This document shows, piece after piece, positions 36,664-45,411 of a DNA stretch of 64,000 nt (within the stretch, counting starts at the first letter, position 1; every line of letters starts with the position of its first letter). Position numbers and translations under genes: made by a program. The notes below the pieces were generated by a model. That model was not told where the DNA came from, made no database searches, and worked only from the letters and a program-made list of their open reading frames with translations. The stretch is from Micromonospora sp. Llam0 (GTDB taxonomy: Bacteria; Actinomycetota; Actinomycetes; Mycobacteriales; Micromonosporaceae), in contig NZ_RJJY01000002.1 in NCBI RefSeq assembly GCF_003751085.1, positions 1,116,001 through 1,180,000 on the forward strand. The letters are read 5' to 3'.

Positions 36664-37674
36664 TCACTCATAGCGGATCCTCGGGTCGAGGACCGCGTAA
36701 AGCAGGTCCACCAGCAGGTTCACCAGCAGGAAGACCATGACCAGCATGGTCACCACGCCGATCGCCACCGAGGCTTCACCGGAGGTGGCGGCCTGGGCGA
36801 CCAACGATCCGATACCGCGTACGTTGAAGATCCGCTCGGTGACCACCGCGCCGCCCATCAGCGAGCCGATGTCGACACCGAGGTACGTGATCACCGGGAT
36901 CAGCGAGTTGCGCAGCGTGTGCACGCCGATGACCCGCCGGTTCGCCAGACCCTTGGCCTTGGCGGTACGCACGTAGTCGGCCCGGACGTTCTCCATGATG
37001 CTGGTCCGGGTGAGCCGGGCGGTGGTGGCCAGGGAGACCGCGCCGAGCACCATGCCGGGGATGACCAGGCTGGCGGTCGGGTAGTCGGCGATGAACCCGG
37101 CGCCGAAGACGCCACGGGAGATCACTTCCGGTATCCAGTCCTGCCCGCGCAGGACGTTGCCGAACTCGACGCCGACGTACTGGCGGACCACGACGCCGAG
37201 GACGAAGATCGGCACGGAGATGACGAAGACCGTGGAGATCTTCACCAGGTAGTCCCAGAAGCTGCCGTTACGCAGGCCAGCCAGGACGCCGGCGAAGATG
37301 CCGATGACCGCCTCGAAGACGATGGCGATGAGCACCAGCTTGAGGGTGTGCGGCAGGGCCCGGGAGACCAGTTCGGTGACCGGCTCCTTCTGCAGGTTGA
37401 TGCCGAAGTCGAAGCGCAGGAAGATGTCCTGCAGGCGGTCGACGAACAGACCGAAGCACGGGTTGCCCGGCTGCTCCAGGCAGGGGTCGCCGAAGCCGAG
37501 CTTCTCGGTCATGGCGGCGAGCTGCTCTTCGGTCGGCTTGCGGTCGCCGAAGATCGCCCGGACCGGGTTGCCGCTGAACTGGATGCCCAGCGACGTGACG
37601 TAGTGCAGTAGGAACATGGTGCCCAGCACGGTGGGGATGAACTGGAGCAACCGTCGGATGACGTAGCGCCCCAT
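36664..37674 (-). CDS. Oligopeptide/dipeptide ABC importer permease (DppB/OppB-like)
   Basis: The protein has 336 residues and begins MGRYVIRRLLQFIPTVLG, the typical DppB start. The EAA loop is DYVRTAKAKGLANRRVIGVH. A long extracytoplasmic insert (about 40-95) carries two Cys in an acidic/Pro-rich context (DPCLEQPGNPC). Six membrane helices. Confidence 0.94.
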   Translation of the reverse strand: MGRYVIRRLLQFIPTVLGTMFLLHYVTSLGIQFSGNPVRAIFGDRKPTEEQLAAMTEKLGFGDPCLEQPGNPCFGLFVDRLQDIFLRFDFGINLQKEPVTELVSRALPHTLKLVLIAIVFEAVIGIFAGVLAGLRNGSFWDYLVKISTVFVISVPIFVLGVVVRQYVGVEFGNVLRGQDWIPEVISRGVFGAGFIADYPTASLVIPGMVLGAVSLATTARLTRTSIMENVRADYVRTAKAKGLANRRVIGVHTLRNSLIPVITYLGVDIGSLMGGAVVTERIFNVRGIGSLVAQAATSGEASVAIGVVTMLVMVFLLVNLLVDLLYAVLDPRIRYE

Positions 37675-37699
37675 CTGGGGGGTCTCCTCTCGGCGCTAA

Positions 37700-37747
37700 A
37701 CGTGGCGGCAACAGGCCCCCTCGTGGGAGTTCCCGTTGCCGCCACGT
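37700..37747 (-). other. Intercistronic stem-loop between binding-protein and permease genes
   Basis: Perfect 13-bp arms (37700-37712 with 37735-37747) enclose a 22-nt loop with its own short stem. It sits between the binding-protein stop and the permease start. Such hairpins commonly protect or partly terminate the upstream cistron, giving more binding protein than permease. Confidence 0.7.
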
Positions 37748-37779
37748 CGCGTTACGACTTGATCAGTCAGACTCGCAGG

Positions 37780-39381
37780 TCAGGAGTTCTTCAGAGTGAT
37801 CTTGCCGTACTCAGCGTCCGAGATCTTGTTCCAGTGGAACTCGTCGACGTTCTCGCCGTACAGCGCGGCGATCTTGCTGAACCACATCGGGATGACCGGC
37901 ATGTCCTCCACGATGATGTCCTCGGCCTGGTTGTAGAACGGGATCGCCGCCTCGAGGTCCGCCGCGGCGTCGCCCTGGGCGATCAGCGCGTCGAAGTCGG
38001 GGTTGTTGTAGCCCGAGCTGTTGCTGTCCGAACCGGAGCCGTAGAGCGGGTAGAGGTAGGTCTCGACCACCGGGTAGTCCGGGCCCCAGCCGAGCCGGAA
38101 CGGACCGGTGAACTCCTTCTCGTCGGCGGTCGCCAGGTACTCGGGGAACTGCAGGTTGACCTTCAGCTCGTAGTCGATGCCCAGCGCGGCCTTCAGCTGG
38201 TCGCCGACCGCCTGCAGCCACTGCTCGTGACCGGCACCGGCGTTGGCCCACAGCACCAGCGGCTCGCCGTCCCAGCCGCCGGCGTCTTCCAGCAGCTCCT
38301 TGGCCCGCTCGACGTCCTGGGTGCAGTACTCGCAGACACCCGGGCGGTAGCCGTCGAAGGTCGGTGCCACGACGCCCTCGGCGGGGGTGAACCGGCCGTC
38401 GAAGACGGCGTCGATGATGCCCTGCCGGTCGAGCGCGAGCGAGAAGGCCTGCCGGACCCGCTTGTCGGCGAAGCGCTCGTCGTAGGTCGGGAAGCCGACG
38501 TAGGTGAAGCTGTCGCCGGGGGCCTCGTACATCCGGTCGCCGTACTGCTGCTTGGCCTCCTGGTACCGCGCCGGCGGGATGGTGTACATCACGTCCAGCT
38601 CACCGGACTGGAAGGCGGCGTAGCCGGCGTCCACATCGGCGTAGATCTTGTAGTCCAGGACGTCGGCCGCGCCCTTTTCCTCGCCGGCCCAGGTCTCGCT
38701 GCGCGCCAGCTGGATCCGCTGGTCGTGCTCCCAGCTGCCGTCGATCTTGTACGGACCGTTGCCGATCGGGGTCTCGTTGCAGGCGTCGGTGTCTGCGAGG
38801 CAGGCCTCGGCCATCGGGAAGAAGCCGGAGTAGCCGACGATCGCCGGGAAGCCGGCGAACGGCTCCTTCAGCTCGACGGTGAAGGTCAGGTCGTCGACCT
38901 GCTGCAGGCCAGAGAGCTCCTCGGCCGCCGGCTCCTCGCCGCTGACCTCGTCGATGCCGGCGATGCGCTTCATGAAGTACGCGTTGTTCTGGGCGTTCGG
39001 CCCGTACGCCGTGTAGTTCCACGCCCGGATGAAGGCGTCGGCGTTGACCGGCTCACCGTTGTCGAAGGTGTAGCCGTCCTTGAGCGTGACCGTCCAGGTC
39101 TTGTTGTCCTCGGACTCGATCGACTCGGCGAGGTCGTTCTCCGGCTCACCGGTCTCGGCGTTGTATTTGACCAGACCACGGTAGAGCTGGCGGATGACCA
39201 GGATGGACGGCTCGTCGTCACCAGCGGACGGCAGCAGGAACGCCGGCTCCGAGGCATAGATGCGAAGCGTACCGCCGGAGTTGTTGTTCTCCGTGGTGTC
39301 TTCGCCGTCGCTACTGCAAGCGGTGGCGAACAGAGCGATGGCGGTCGCTGCGACCGCCACCTTTAGGGTTTTCCCACGCAT
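37780..39381 (-). CDS. Peptide ABC importer substrate-binding lipoprotein (DppA/OppA-like)
   Basis: The protein has 533 residues. The signal peptide ends in a lipobox, LFATAC (Cys at about 22), so it is a lipoprotein. The SBP_bac_5 fold is clear: YRGLVKYNAETGEPENDLA near the N-terminus, KDGYTFDNGEPVNADAFIRA, then DKRVRQAFSLALDR. Two Cys pairs (LADTDACNE and CEYC) may form disulfides. It is the first and probably most expressed gene of the importer operon. Peptide specificity cannot be read from the sequence. Confidence 0.95.
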   Translation of the reverse strand: MRGKTLKVAVAATAIALFATACSSDGEDTTENNNSGGTLRIYASEPAFLLPSAGDDEPSILVIRQLYRGLVKYNAETGEPENDLAESIESEDNKTWTVTLKDGYTFDNGEPVNADAFIRAWNYTAYGPNAQNNAYFMKRIAGIDEVSGEEPAAEELSGLQQVDDLTFTVELKEPFAGFPAIVGYSGFFPMAEACLADTDACNETPIGNGPYKIDGSWEHDQRIQLARSETWAGEEKGAADVLDYKIYADVDAGYAAFQSGELDVMYTIPPARYQEAKQQYGDRMYEAPGDSFTYVGFPTYDERFADKRVRQAFSLALDRQGIIDAVFDGRFTPAEGVVAPTFDGYRPGVCEYCTQDVERAKELLEDAGGWDGEPLVLWANAGAGHEQWLQAVGDQLKAALGIDYELKVNLQFPEYLATADEKEFTGPFRLGWGPDYPVVETYLYPLYGSGSDSNSSGYNNPDFDALIAQGDAAADLEAAIPFYNQAEDIIVEDMPVIPMWFSKIAALYGENVDEFHWNKISDAEYGKITLKNS

Positions 39382-39839
39382 GGGAGAGCCTCCTCAGGGC
39401 GCTCACGGGGGGGTTGTGAGGTGACTGACACTGTGACACCAGGTAGCCCGTTGCGTGAAGGTGCCGTTATCAAGGTGATACGCGGCCGGGACGGCCCCGA
39501 TACTCCGGTCAAGATCACTCAACCGTCGCTCAGACCCGCCCTGACCTGGGCATCGGACCACTGTACAACCTTTATTACCGCAGAGTAGGAACGCCCTCGT
39601 GTGACCTTCCCCGCGACCCCTCCATCACGTTCGGATGTCAAGTCAATACGATTAGTCACCACTTGTCTGAGGTGCCCGGATGCCGGATTGACGGCAATTG
39701 CCGGCTTGTAACCTCAGGGTTAACACCGGTCCGCAGCAGACCCACCGCGAGCCCACAACCAGGCCCGCCGTGATCGACTGCGGACGGATCGCCAACCAGG
39801 TTCCCACCATCCGGGAGATAGAGCAAGTCCGCTGGTCGA
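39382..39839. other. Intergenic region upstream of the peptide importer operon
   Basis: No credible gene; a 71-residue minus-strand frame at 39652-39867 overlaps the response regulator stop and has no ribosome site. The stretch 39560-39660 is less GC-rich and contains TGTCAAGTCAATACGATTAGTCA, which on the minus strand offers TTGACT and TTGACA elements for the importer promoter. No long stem-loop noticed. Confidence 0.5.
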
Positions 39840-40544
39840 TCAGATGAGCCGGCGGTCCGCCGCCCATCTGGACAGTTCGTACCGGTTCGACATCTGCAGC
39901 TTGCGCAGCACGTTCGAGACGTGGGTCTCCACCGTCTTGATCGAGATGAACAGCTCCTTGGCGATCTCCTTGTAGGCGTAGCCCCGGGCGAGCAGCCGCA
40001 GCACCTCCCGCTCCCGGTTGGTCAGCTGGTCCAGCTCCGGATCCACCACCGGCGTGTCCGACCGGGCGGCGAACGCGTCCAGCACGAACCCGGCCAGCCG
40101 AGGGCTGAACACCGCGTCACCGTCGGCCACCCGTTGGATCGCCGCCGCCAGATCGTCCGGTGAGATCGTCTTCGTCACGTATCCACGGGCGCCGGCCCGG
40201 ATCAGCCCGATCACGTCCTCCGCCGCGTCCGAGACGCTCAGCGCCAGGAATCGCACCGACGGCCGCGCCACGCCGGAGCCCCGCAGCACCGCGTCCAGCA
40301 CCGCCCGTCCCCCACCATCAGGCATGTGTACGTCGAGCAGCACCACGTCCGGGCCGACCGCGGCGATCCCGCTGACCGCCTCGGCCACCGTGCTCGCCTC
40401 GCCCACCACATCCACGTGGGCACCGAGTTCGGCGCGGACCCCGGTGCGGAACATCGCGTGGTCGTCGACCAGGAAGACCCGCAACCGCCGTCCGTCCGGC
40501 TGCTCCGGTGCCCCACCCGCCGGCTGGCTGGTCGGTTCACTCAT
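39840..40544 (-). CDS. LuxR-family response regulator (NarL type)
   Basis: The protein has 234 residues. The receiver domain (about 20-140) has the phospho-acceptor Asp in VVLLDVHMPD, acidic residues in FLVDDHAMFR, the conserved Ser in LALSVSD and the Lys in YVTKTIS. The C-terminal HTH has LTNREREVLRLLARGYAYKE and ISIKTVETHVSNVL. Its ATG overlaps the kinase stop (ATGA), so the two are cotranslated. It resembles LiaR/MacR-type partners of the PspC-kinase. Confidence 0.95.
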   Translation of the reverse strand: MSEPTSQPAGGAPEQPDGRRLRVFLVDDHAMFRTGVRAELGAHVDVVGEASTVAEAVSGIAAVGPDVVLLDVHMPDGGGRAVLDAVLRGSGVARPSVRFLALSVSDAAEDVIGLIRAGARGYVTKTISPDDLAAAIQRVADGDAVFSPRLAGFVLDAFAARSDTPVVDPELDQLTNREREVLRLLARGYAYKEIAKELFISIKTVETHVSNVLRKLQMSNRYELSRWAADRRLI

Positions 40545-41980
40545 GTCTGCCCCTCTCCAGGCTGTCGGCGCTCCGGCGTGGGCCGCGGACTCTGCGGCCC
40601 AGGTTGCCGGTTCTCCGGCCCGACCGGCAGCGTCAGCCGGACCTCGGTGCCCGAGCCCGGCGTACTGATGATCTCGGCTCGGCCGCCGTGCCGGCGCATC
40701 CGGCCGACGATCGAGCCGCGCACCCCGTGCCGGTGGTCCCCCACCCGGGCCGGGTCGAAGCCCGCGCCCCGGTCCCGGACGAAGACACTGAGCTGCTCCG
40801 GCTCCACCTCCGCGTACAGCGACACGGTCTGCACCCCGGCGTGCCGCGCCGCGTTGACCAGCGCCTCCCGGGTCGCCGCGACCAGCGCGCCGACCCGTTC
40901 GTCGGTGCCCCGGTCACCCACCACGACCGCTTCGACGGACAATCCGAAGGTGTCCTCCACCTCGGCCGCGACCTGCTCCAACGCCGCCGCGAACCGCTCG
41001 GTCGGCGAGGCGGTCGGCTTGTAGAGCCAGTTCCGCAGGGTCCGCTCCTGGCCCCGGGCCAGCCGCTGCACGGCCTTCGGGTCGGCGGCGTTGCGCTGGA
41101 TCAGCGCCAAGGTGTGCAGCACCTGGTCGTGGATCATCGCGGCGAGTTCGGCCCGCTCCTGCTCCCGGACCCGGCCTTCCCGCTCGGCGCGCAACTGGTT
41201 GAACGTCCGCCACAGCACCGGGGCGGTGACCACCCCGACCCCGGCGAGACCGACCAGGGCGAAGATGACGCCGTTGACGACGGCGGCGAAGTCGCCCCGG
41301 GGCGAATACACCGCTACCACCCCGATCACGCCGACCGCCACCAGCAGCCCGCCGCCGATGAACCGCAGCAGGAAGGCCCGGCGGTCGCTCTCGTCGACCA
41401 CCGCACCCAGCCACGGCACCTGCGGCAGGGTCTCCCGCCAGGCCCGCCGCCGTTCCGGTGCCGACTGGTGCCAGATGATCCCGGTCCCGACCGCGATGAC
41501 CGCCACCAGCCAGCCTGCGGTGGCGCTCACCCCGCTGGACTCGAAGACCAGCACCTGGATCAGGATGACGCCGAGACCGATCGCCACGAACGGCAGTAGT
41601 TCGCCCAGGTCGCGACGCTTCGGCGGCCCGGCGGTCGCGGGTGGCACCACCGCCCAGAACGCCGCGTAGAGCAGCACGCCGAGTCCGCTGAACCCGATCA
41701 GTACGACGAACGCCACCCGTACGCCGACCACCGGCAGTCGCAGGTGGTGGGCGATCCCGGCGGCGACTCCGGCGACCACCCGCTGCTCGCGACTGCGATA
41801 CAGACGTGGCGGCTCGATCGCGGTAGTGATCGCTGCCTCCTCGGCGGATGGGACGTGGACGATCTGACGGCCGAAATCCGGCCGGCGCCCGGTGGCGGTG
41901 AATTCGGCCGGTCGATTCGGCCGGTCGATTCGATCGTCACACGGCGACGACCCGCGCGACCACGGGGACGTCCCGGACAA
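40541..41980 (-). CDS. PspC-domain sensor histidine kinase
   Basis: A cytosolic PspC domain comes first (LYRSREQRVVAGVAAGIAHHL), then five to six membrane helices. The HisKA_3 phosphotransfer helix has its His in AAMIHDQVLHTLALIQR, and the ATPase domain has EALVNAARHAG, VRDRGAGFDP and GSGTEVRLTLP. The start is uncertain: the coding sequence before PspC has no ATG or GTG. The TTG at 41980 is the first usable codon. An alternative start inside the PspC approach, after GAGGAGG near 41848, would need a non-standard codon. It probably senses envelope stress with the divergent toastrack protein. Confidence 0.88.
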   Translation of the reverse strand: MSGTSPWSRGSSPCDDRIDRPNRPAEFTATGRRPDFGRQIVHVPSAEEAAITTAIEPPRLYRSREQRVVAGVAAGIAHHLRLPVVGVRVAFVVLIGFSGLGVLLYAAFWAVVPPATAGPPKRRDLGELLPFVAIGLGVILIQVLVFESSGVSATAGWLVAVIAVGTGIIWHQSAPERRRAWRETLPQVPWLGAVVDESDRRAFLLRFIGGGLLVAVGVIGVVAVYSPRGDFAAVVNGVIFALVGLAGVGVVTAPVLWRTFNQLRAEREGRVREQERAELAAMIHDQVLHTLALIQRNAADPKAVQRLARGQERTLRNWLYKPTASPTERFAAALEQVAAEVEDTFGLSVEAVVVGDRGTDERVGALVAATREALVNAARHAGVQTVSLYAEVEPEQLSVFVRDRGAGFDPARVGDHRHGVRGSIVGRMRRHGGRAEIISTPGSGTEVRLTLPVGPENRQPGPQSPRPTPERRQPGEGQT

Positions 41981-42059
41981 CCACCGTCTGGAAAGTCAGG
42001 GTGGCTTCAGGGTCGATTCCCGAGGCAGGTCGGACAGCCGGGCACGGAGGATCACAAGT

Positions 42060-43676
42060 ATGACCGACGACCCGACCAAGCCAGCTGGACCGGCGCAGCC
42101 ACCCGACCCAGCGACCAGACCGGCGCAGCTGCCCGACCCGACGGGCGAGTCGACGCAGCCGGACGACCCGACGGGCGAGTCGACGCAGCCGGACGGCCCA
42201 GCGGGCGAACCGGCCGACGGGACCGCGTCGGCCCCGCCGACGGACGCCCCCACCGCCGGGTACGGCTGGCAGCCACCGCCACCGCCACCACATGCCGAGG
42301 CCCTCGCCTCGCGGTACGGGTTGATCAGGCCGCGTCAGGGCCGGTACCTGGCCGGGGTGTGCGGGGCCATCGGCCGGGCCACCAACACCGACCCGGTTCT
42401 GTGGCGGGTGCTGCTGGCGGTGCTCGGCTTCTTCGGCGGCATCGGCATCCTGGTGTATCTGGTGGTGTGGCTGGCCACCCCGAGTGAGGGGGACAGCACC
42501 TCGCCGGTGGAAGGTTTGCTGGGCCGGGGCCGGTCGAGCACCTCACCGGTCACCGTCCTGGTGGTCGGCATCCTCGCCGCCGTCATGTTCGGCTTCATCG
42601 TCACCGACGGGTTCCGGGCCGTCCTGCTCGGTTCGGCGGTGCTGATCGGCGGCGCGTTGCTGCTCAACCGCGGTCTCCGGGAGGACGGCCCGCGACCGGC
42701 CGGCCCCCCGGCGCCGCCACCGCCGGGGTACGGCCCGCCGCCAGCCGGATACAGCCCGCCGCCACCCGGGTACGGCCAACCGCCGGGATACGGGCCGGCA
42801 GCGGGATCGGCCGCACTGGTCGGCGCCGGCCAACCGGCAGCCACCGCAGACCTCGCACCCGGCGGGCCGCAGCCGGACGAGCCGCCGACCCGCCCGCTGC
42901 CGGCGTACCCGCCGGTGTATCCGCCACCACCGGCTGGGGGCTACCGGGCACCGTTCGCGCCCTACGGCCCGTACGCGGGTCGCGGCGGACCGCCGGGGCA
43001 GTTCCCCCCGCCGCCTCCGGTCCCGCCGCACCCGGTGCCACCGCCACCAGCGGCCGCACCACGGCCCCGCAAGGAACGGTCCCGGCTGGGCACCATCACC
43101 TTTTCGATGATCTTCGTGGTGCTCGGGCTGGTCGCCGCGCTCGACCTGACCGACCTGGCGCCCACGCCGCCCTCGGCCTACTTCGCGGCGGTACTCGCCA
43201 CGATCGCGGTCGGTCTGCTGGTCGGGGCCTGGATCGGCCGGGCCCGCTGGCTCATCGCGCTGGGTCTGACGGCCGCCGCCGCGGTCGGTGTCTCCAGCCT
43301 GGCCGAGTCGGCCAACCAGGCCGTGTCGGAGCCGGTGGTGTGGAAACCGGCGACCTACGGCCAGATGGATTCGCGGTACGAGGCGACGTTCGGCGACGCC
43401 GTGCTGGACCTGCGCGGCGTGGACTTCACCGACCGGCAGAAGGACGTGACGGTCTCGCTGTCGTTCGGCAAACTCCGCGTCTACCTGCCGGACGAGGTCG
43501 ACGTCCGGACCGAGACTGACATGAACGCCGGCAACGCGTCCGTGCTCGGCCACCGCTGGGACGGCTTCGAGCAGGGCCGCCGCGTCGTGGAGGACCTCGG
43601 ATCGGACGGGACCGGCGGCGGAGAACTCACCCTACGGATCGAAATCAACGCCGGCGACCTGGAGGTCATCCGATGA
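42060..43676 (+). CDS. PspC-toastrack (LiaF-like) membrane protein
   Basis: The protein has 538 residues. The N-terminal Pro/Asp/Thr tail holds a GESTQPDDPT repeat. A PspC domain (about 85-145, including RQGRYLAGVCGAIGR) follows, with two helices. A Pro/Gly/Tyr-rich linker runs about 205-335, then three helices. The C-terminal region (about 435-538) resembles the LiaF/DUF2154 toastrack fold, with EATFGDAVLDLRGVDFTD and LSFGKLRVYLPDEVDV. GGAGG lies 10 nt before the ATG. It is divergent from the PspC-kinase pair and overlaps the next gene by 4 nt. Likely a partner that restrains or feeds the kinase. Confidence 0.88.
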   Translation: MTDDPTKPAGPAQPPDPATRPAQLPDPTGESTQPDDPTGESTQPDGPAGEPADGTASAPPTDAPTAGYGWQPPPPPPHAEALASRYGLIRPRQGRYLAGVCGAIGRATNTDPVLWRVLLAVLGFFGGIGILVYLVVWLATPSEGDSTSPVEGLLGRGRSSTSPVTVLVVGILAAVMFGFIVTDGFRAVLLGSAVLIGGALLLNRGLREDGPRPAGPPAPPPPGYGPPPAGYSPPPPGYGQPPGYGPAAGSAALVGAGQPAATADLAPGGPQPDEPPTRPLPAYPPVYPPPPAGGYRAPFAPYGPYAGRGGPPGQFPPPPPVPPHPVPPPPAAAPRPRKERSRLGTITFSMIFVVLGLVAALDLTDLAPTPPSAYFAAVLATIAVGLLVGAWIGRARWLIALGLTAAAAVGVSSLAESANQAVSEPVVWKPATYGQMDSRYEATFGDAVLDLRGVDFTDRQKDVTVSLSFGKLRVYLPDEVDVRTETDMNAGNASVLGHRWDGFEQGRRVVEDLGSDGTGGGELTLRIEINAGDLEVIR

Positions 43677-44020
43677 AACGGCACCGCACCGACGGCGTTT
43701 CCCTCACCTTCGGACTGATCTTCCTCCTGATCGCCGGTTGGTGGCTGATCGCCCAGTCAGTCGACGTACCGCTGCCCCGGGTCGGCTGGATCGTCGCCGG
43801 CGGGCTGATCCTGCTCGGCGTACTCGGGTTGGTCGGTGCGTTGCGGTCCGGCCGCAGCGAACCGCCTGCTGGCGCCGCTGGCCAGGCCGTCGGGCCGGCG
43901 GACACCGCCGCCCCGACGCCCGACGAGCCGACGCTCGACGCCTCCACGCCCGACGAGCCAGCGCCCGACGCTCCGGCGCCCGACGAGCCGGCCACCCCGT
44001 CCAGCGGGTCGGGTGGTTGA
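43673..44020 (+). CDS. Small two-helix membrane protein with acidic Pro-rich tail
   Basis: The protein has 115 residues. Two transmembrane helices (about 9-27 and 37-56) are followed by a Pro/Asp/Glu/Ala tail built of PDEPxxDAxAPDEP units. The ATG overlaps the stop of the PspC-toastrack gene (ATGA), so the two are coupled. No named family recognised; its position suggests an accessory of the membrane-stress module. Confidence 0.8.
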   Translation: MKRHRTDGVSLTFGLIFLLIAGWWLIAQSVDVPLPRVGWIVAGGLILLGVLGLVGALRSGRSEPPAGAAGQAVGPADTAAPTPDEPTLDASTPDEPAPDAPAPDEPATPSSGSGG

Positions 44021-44096
44021 CGGCCCGCTGCAGCCCACCGGTGGTGCACCTATGCTGGGTCCGCGTCCCACCATTGCCGCGAGGAGCCCGTCCGCC

Positions 44097-45350
44097 ATGT
44101 CCGACACCCCCGTACCAGCCACTTCTGTGCTTCGCACCCGCGTCGACATCGGCGAGCGCGCCGCCCGGACGCTGACCGCCGAACTCGCCCGGGACAACGC
44201 GGCGAAGCACGTCCTGCTGGTCGAGGTGGCCCCAGGGTCGGTGGTGGTCGACGCCGCCATCGACGCACTGCTGCCCGGCGACACGATGACCGTGGTGCCG
44301 GCCAGCGCCGACCAGACGGCACAACTGCGGGCGGAGATCGCCGGCCACGGCCCGTGGGTCGACGAACGGGTCCGGGTGACCGAGACGGTGTCGGCCGCCG
44401 ACCCGGCCGACCTGCTGATCGTCGGAACCGTCCGCACCGGAAGTGGCGAGCAGGCCCGCGCCACGATCGACGGCTACGGCAAGTACCTCGCCGAAGGCGC
44501 CGTACTGTCCGTGGCCGTCGCGGCGCTGCCGGGCGGCACCTCGGGCGCGGCCGCCGAACTGGACCGGCAGGCGGCGCTCTTCGGCGTCGGCAGCGACCTG
44601 GTGCTGCGCAACGTCCCGCCGGTGCGGGTGCACCGGCTGCGGTTCACCCCGGCGTCGGTCGACCGGGCCGCCAAGCTGGGGCCGGCGTTCCGGACGAGCA
44701 GCGTGCCGCTGACCCGGGGGATGCACATCGACTCCAGCGGCGTGGCCGCCGCCGGGATCGCCCTCGGGCTGGCTGCGGCGACCCGGCTGGCTCGGCCGAA
44801 GAGCCGGCTCTGGCTGCTGCCGGCGTTGGCCGCCGGCCCGGTCGCCGCGTTCTTCCGCGACCCGCAACGCGACGTACCGGAGGACCCGACCGCCGTGGTC
44901 GCGGCGAGCGACGGCCGGGTGCTGTCGGTGGAGCGGGTGCACGACGAACGGCTCGGTGCCACCGAGTTCCTGCGGATCGCGGTCTTCCTCTCGGTGCTCG
45001 ACGTGCACGTCAACCGCAGTCCGGTCGCCGGCCGGGTGGTCGACCACTTCGTCACCGACGGGGGTTTCGCCGCCGCGATGAAGCCGGCCGCCGAGCACAA
45101 CGTCGCCGCGTACACGGTGCTGGAGACCGCCCACGGCCGGGTGGTGGTCGCGCAGCGTACCGGGATGGTGGCCCGCCGGATCGTGCACCGCGCCCCGGTC
45201 GGCAGTCTGCTCGCCAAGGGCGAGCGGTTCGGGCTGATCAGGTTCGGTTCGCGCACCGACGTCTATCTGCCGGCGGACGCCGCCGAGGCGCTGGTCGGGC
45301 CGGGTGACCGGGTGGCCGGTGGCAGCTCGGTGATCGCCCGCTGGCGCTGA
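44097..45350 (+). CDS. psd: Phosphatidylserine decarboxylase fused to an N-terminal alpha/beta domain
   Basis: The C-terminal about 220 residues are a short-type PSD, which makes phosphatidylethanolamine. It has LWLLPALAAGPVAAFFRDP, DGRVLSVERVHDE, FLSVLDVHVNRSP and the self-cleavage site RFGSRTDVYLP; the Ser of GS becomes the pyruvoyl cofactor. The first about 195 residues are an extra alpha/beta domain with VLLVEVAPGSVVVDAAID and LLIVGTVRTGSG, resembling a degenerate Rossmann/methyltransferase fold. The ATG at 44097 follows GAGGAG. Total 417 residues against about 220-240 for a typical short PSD. It is convergent with pssA, which makes its substrate. Confidence 0.9.
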   Translation: MSDTPVPATSVLRTRVDIGERAARTLTAELARDNAAKHVLLVEVAPGSVVVDAAIDALLPGDTMTVVPASADQTAQLRAEIAGHGPWVDERVRVTETVSAADPADLLIVGTVRTGSGEQARATIDGYGKYLAEGAVLSVAVAALPGGTSGAAAELDRQAALFGVGSDLVLRNVPPVRVHRLRFTPASVDRAAKLGPAFRTSSVPLTRGMHIDSSGVAAAGIALGLAAATRLARPKSRLWLLPALAAGPVAAFFRDPQRDVPEDPTAVVAASDGRVLSVERVHDERLGATEFLRIAVFLSVLDVHVNRSPVAGRVVDHFVTDGGFAAAMKPAAEHNVAAYTVLETAHGRVVVAQRTGMVARRIVHRAPVGSLLAKGERFGLIRFGSRTDVYLPADAAEALVGPGDRVAGGSSVIARWR

Positions 45351-45411
45351 TCGGCGGGGCCGACCGGGCCGACCTGCCTGGCGGCCGGTCCGGCCGGCCG
45401 GCGCACCAGGG

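Noticed and set aside
39652..39867. 71-codon minus-strand frame upstream of the peptide importer
   Set aside because: Overlaps the response regulator stop, lacks a ribosome site and reads as noise.
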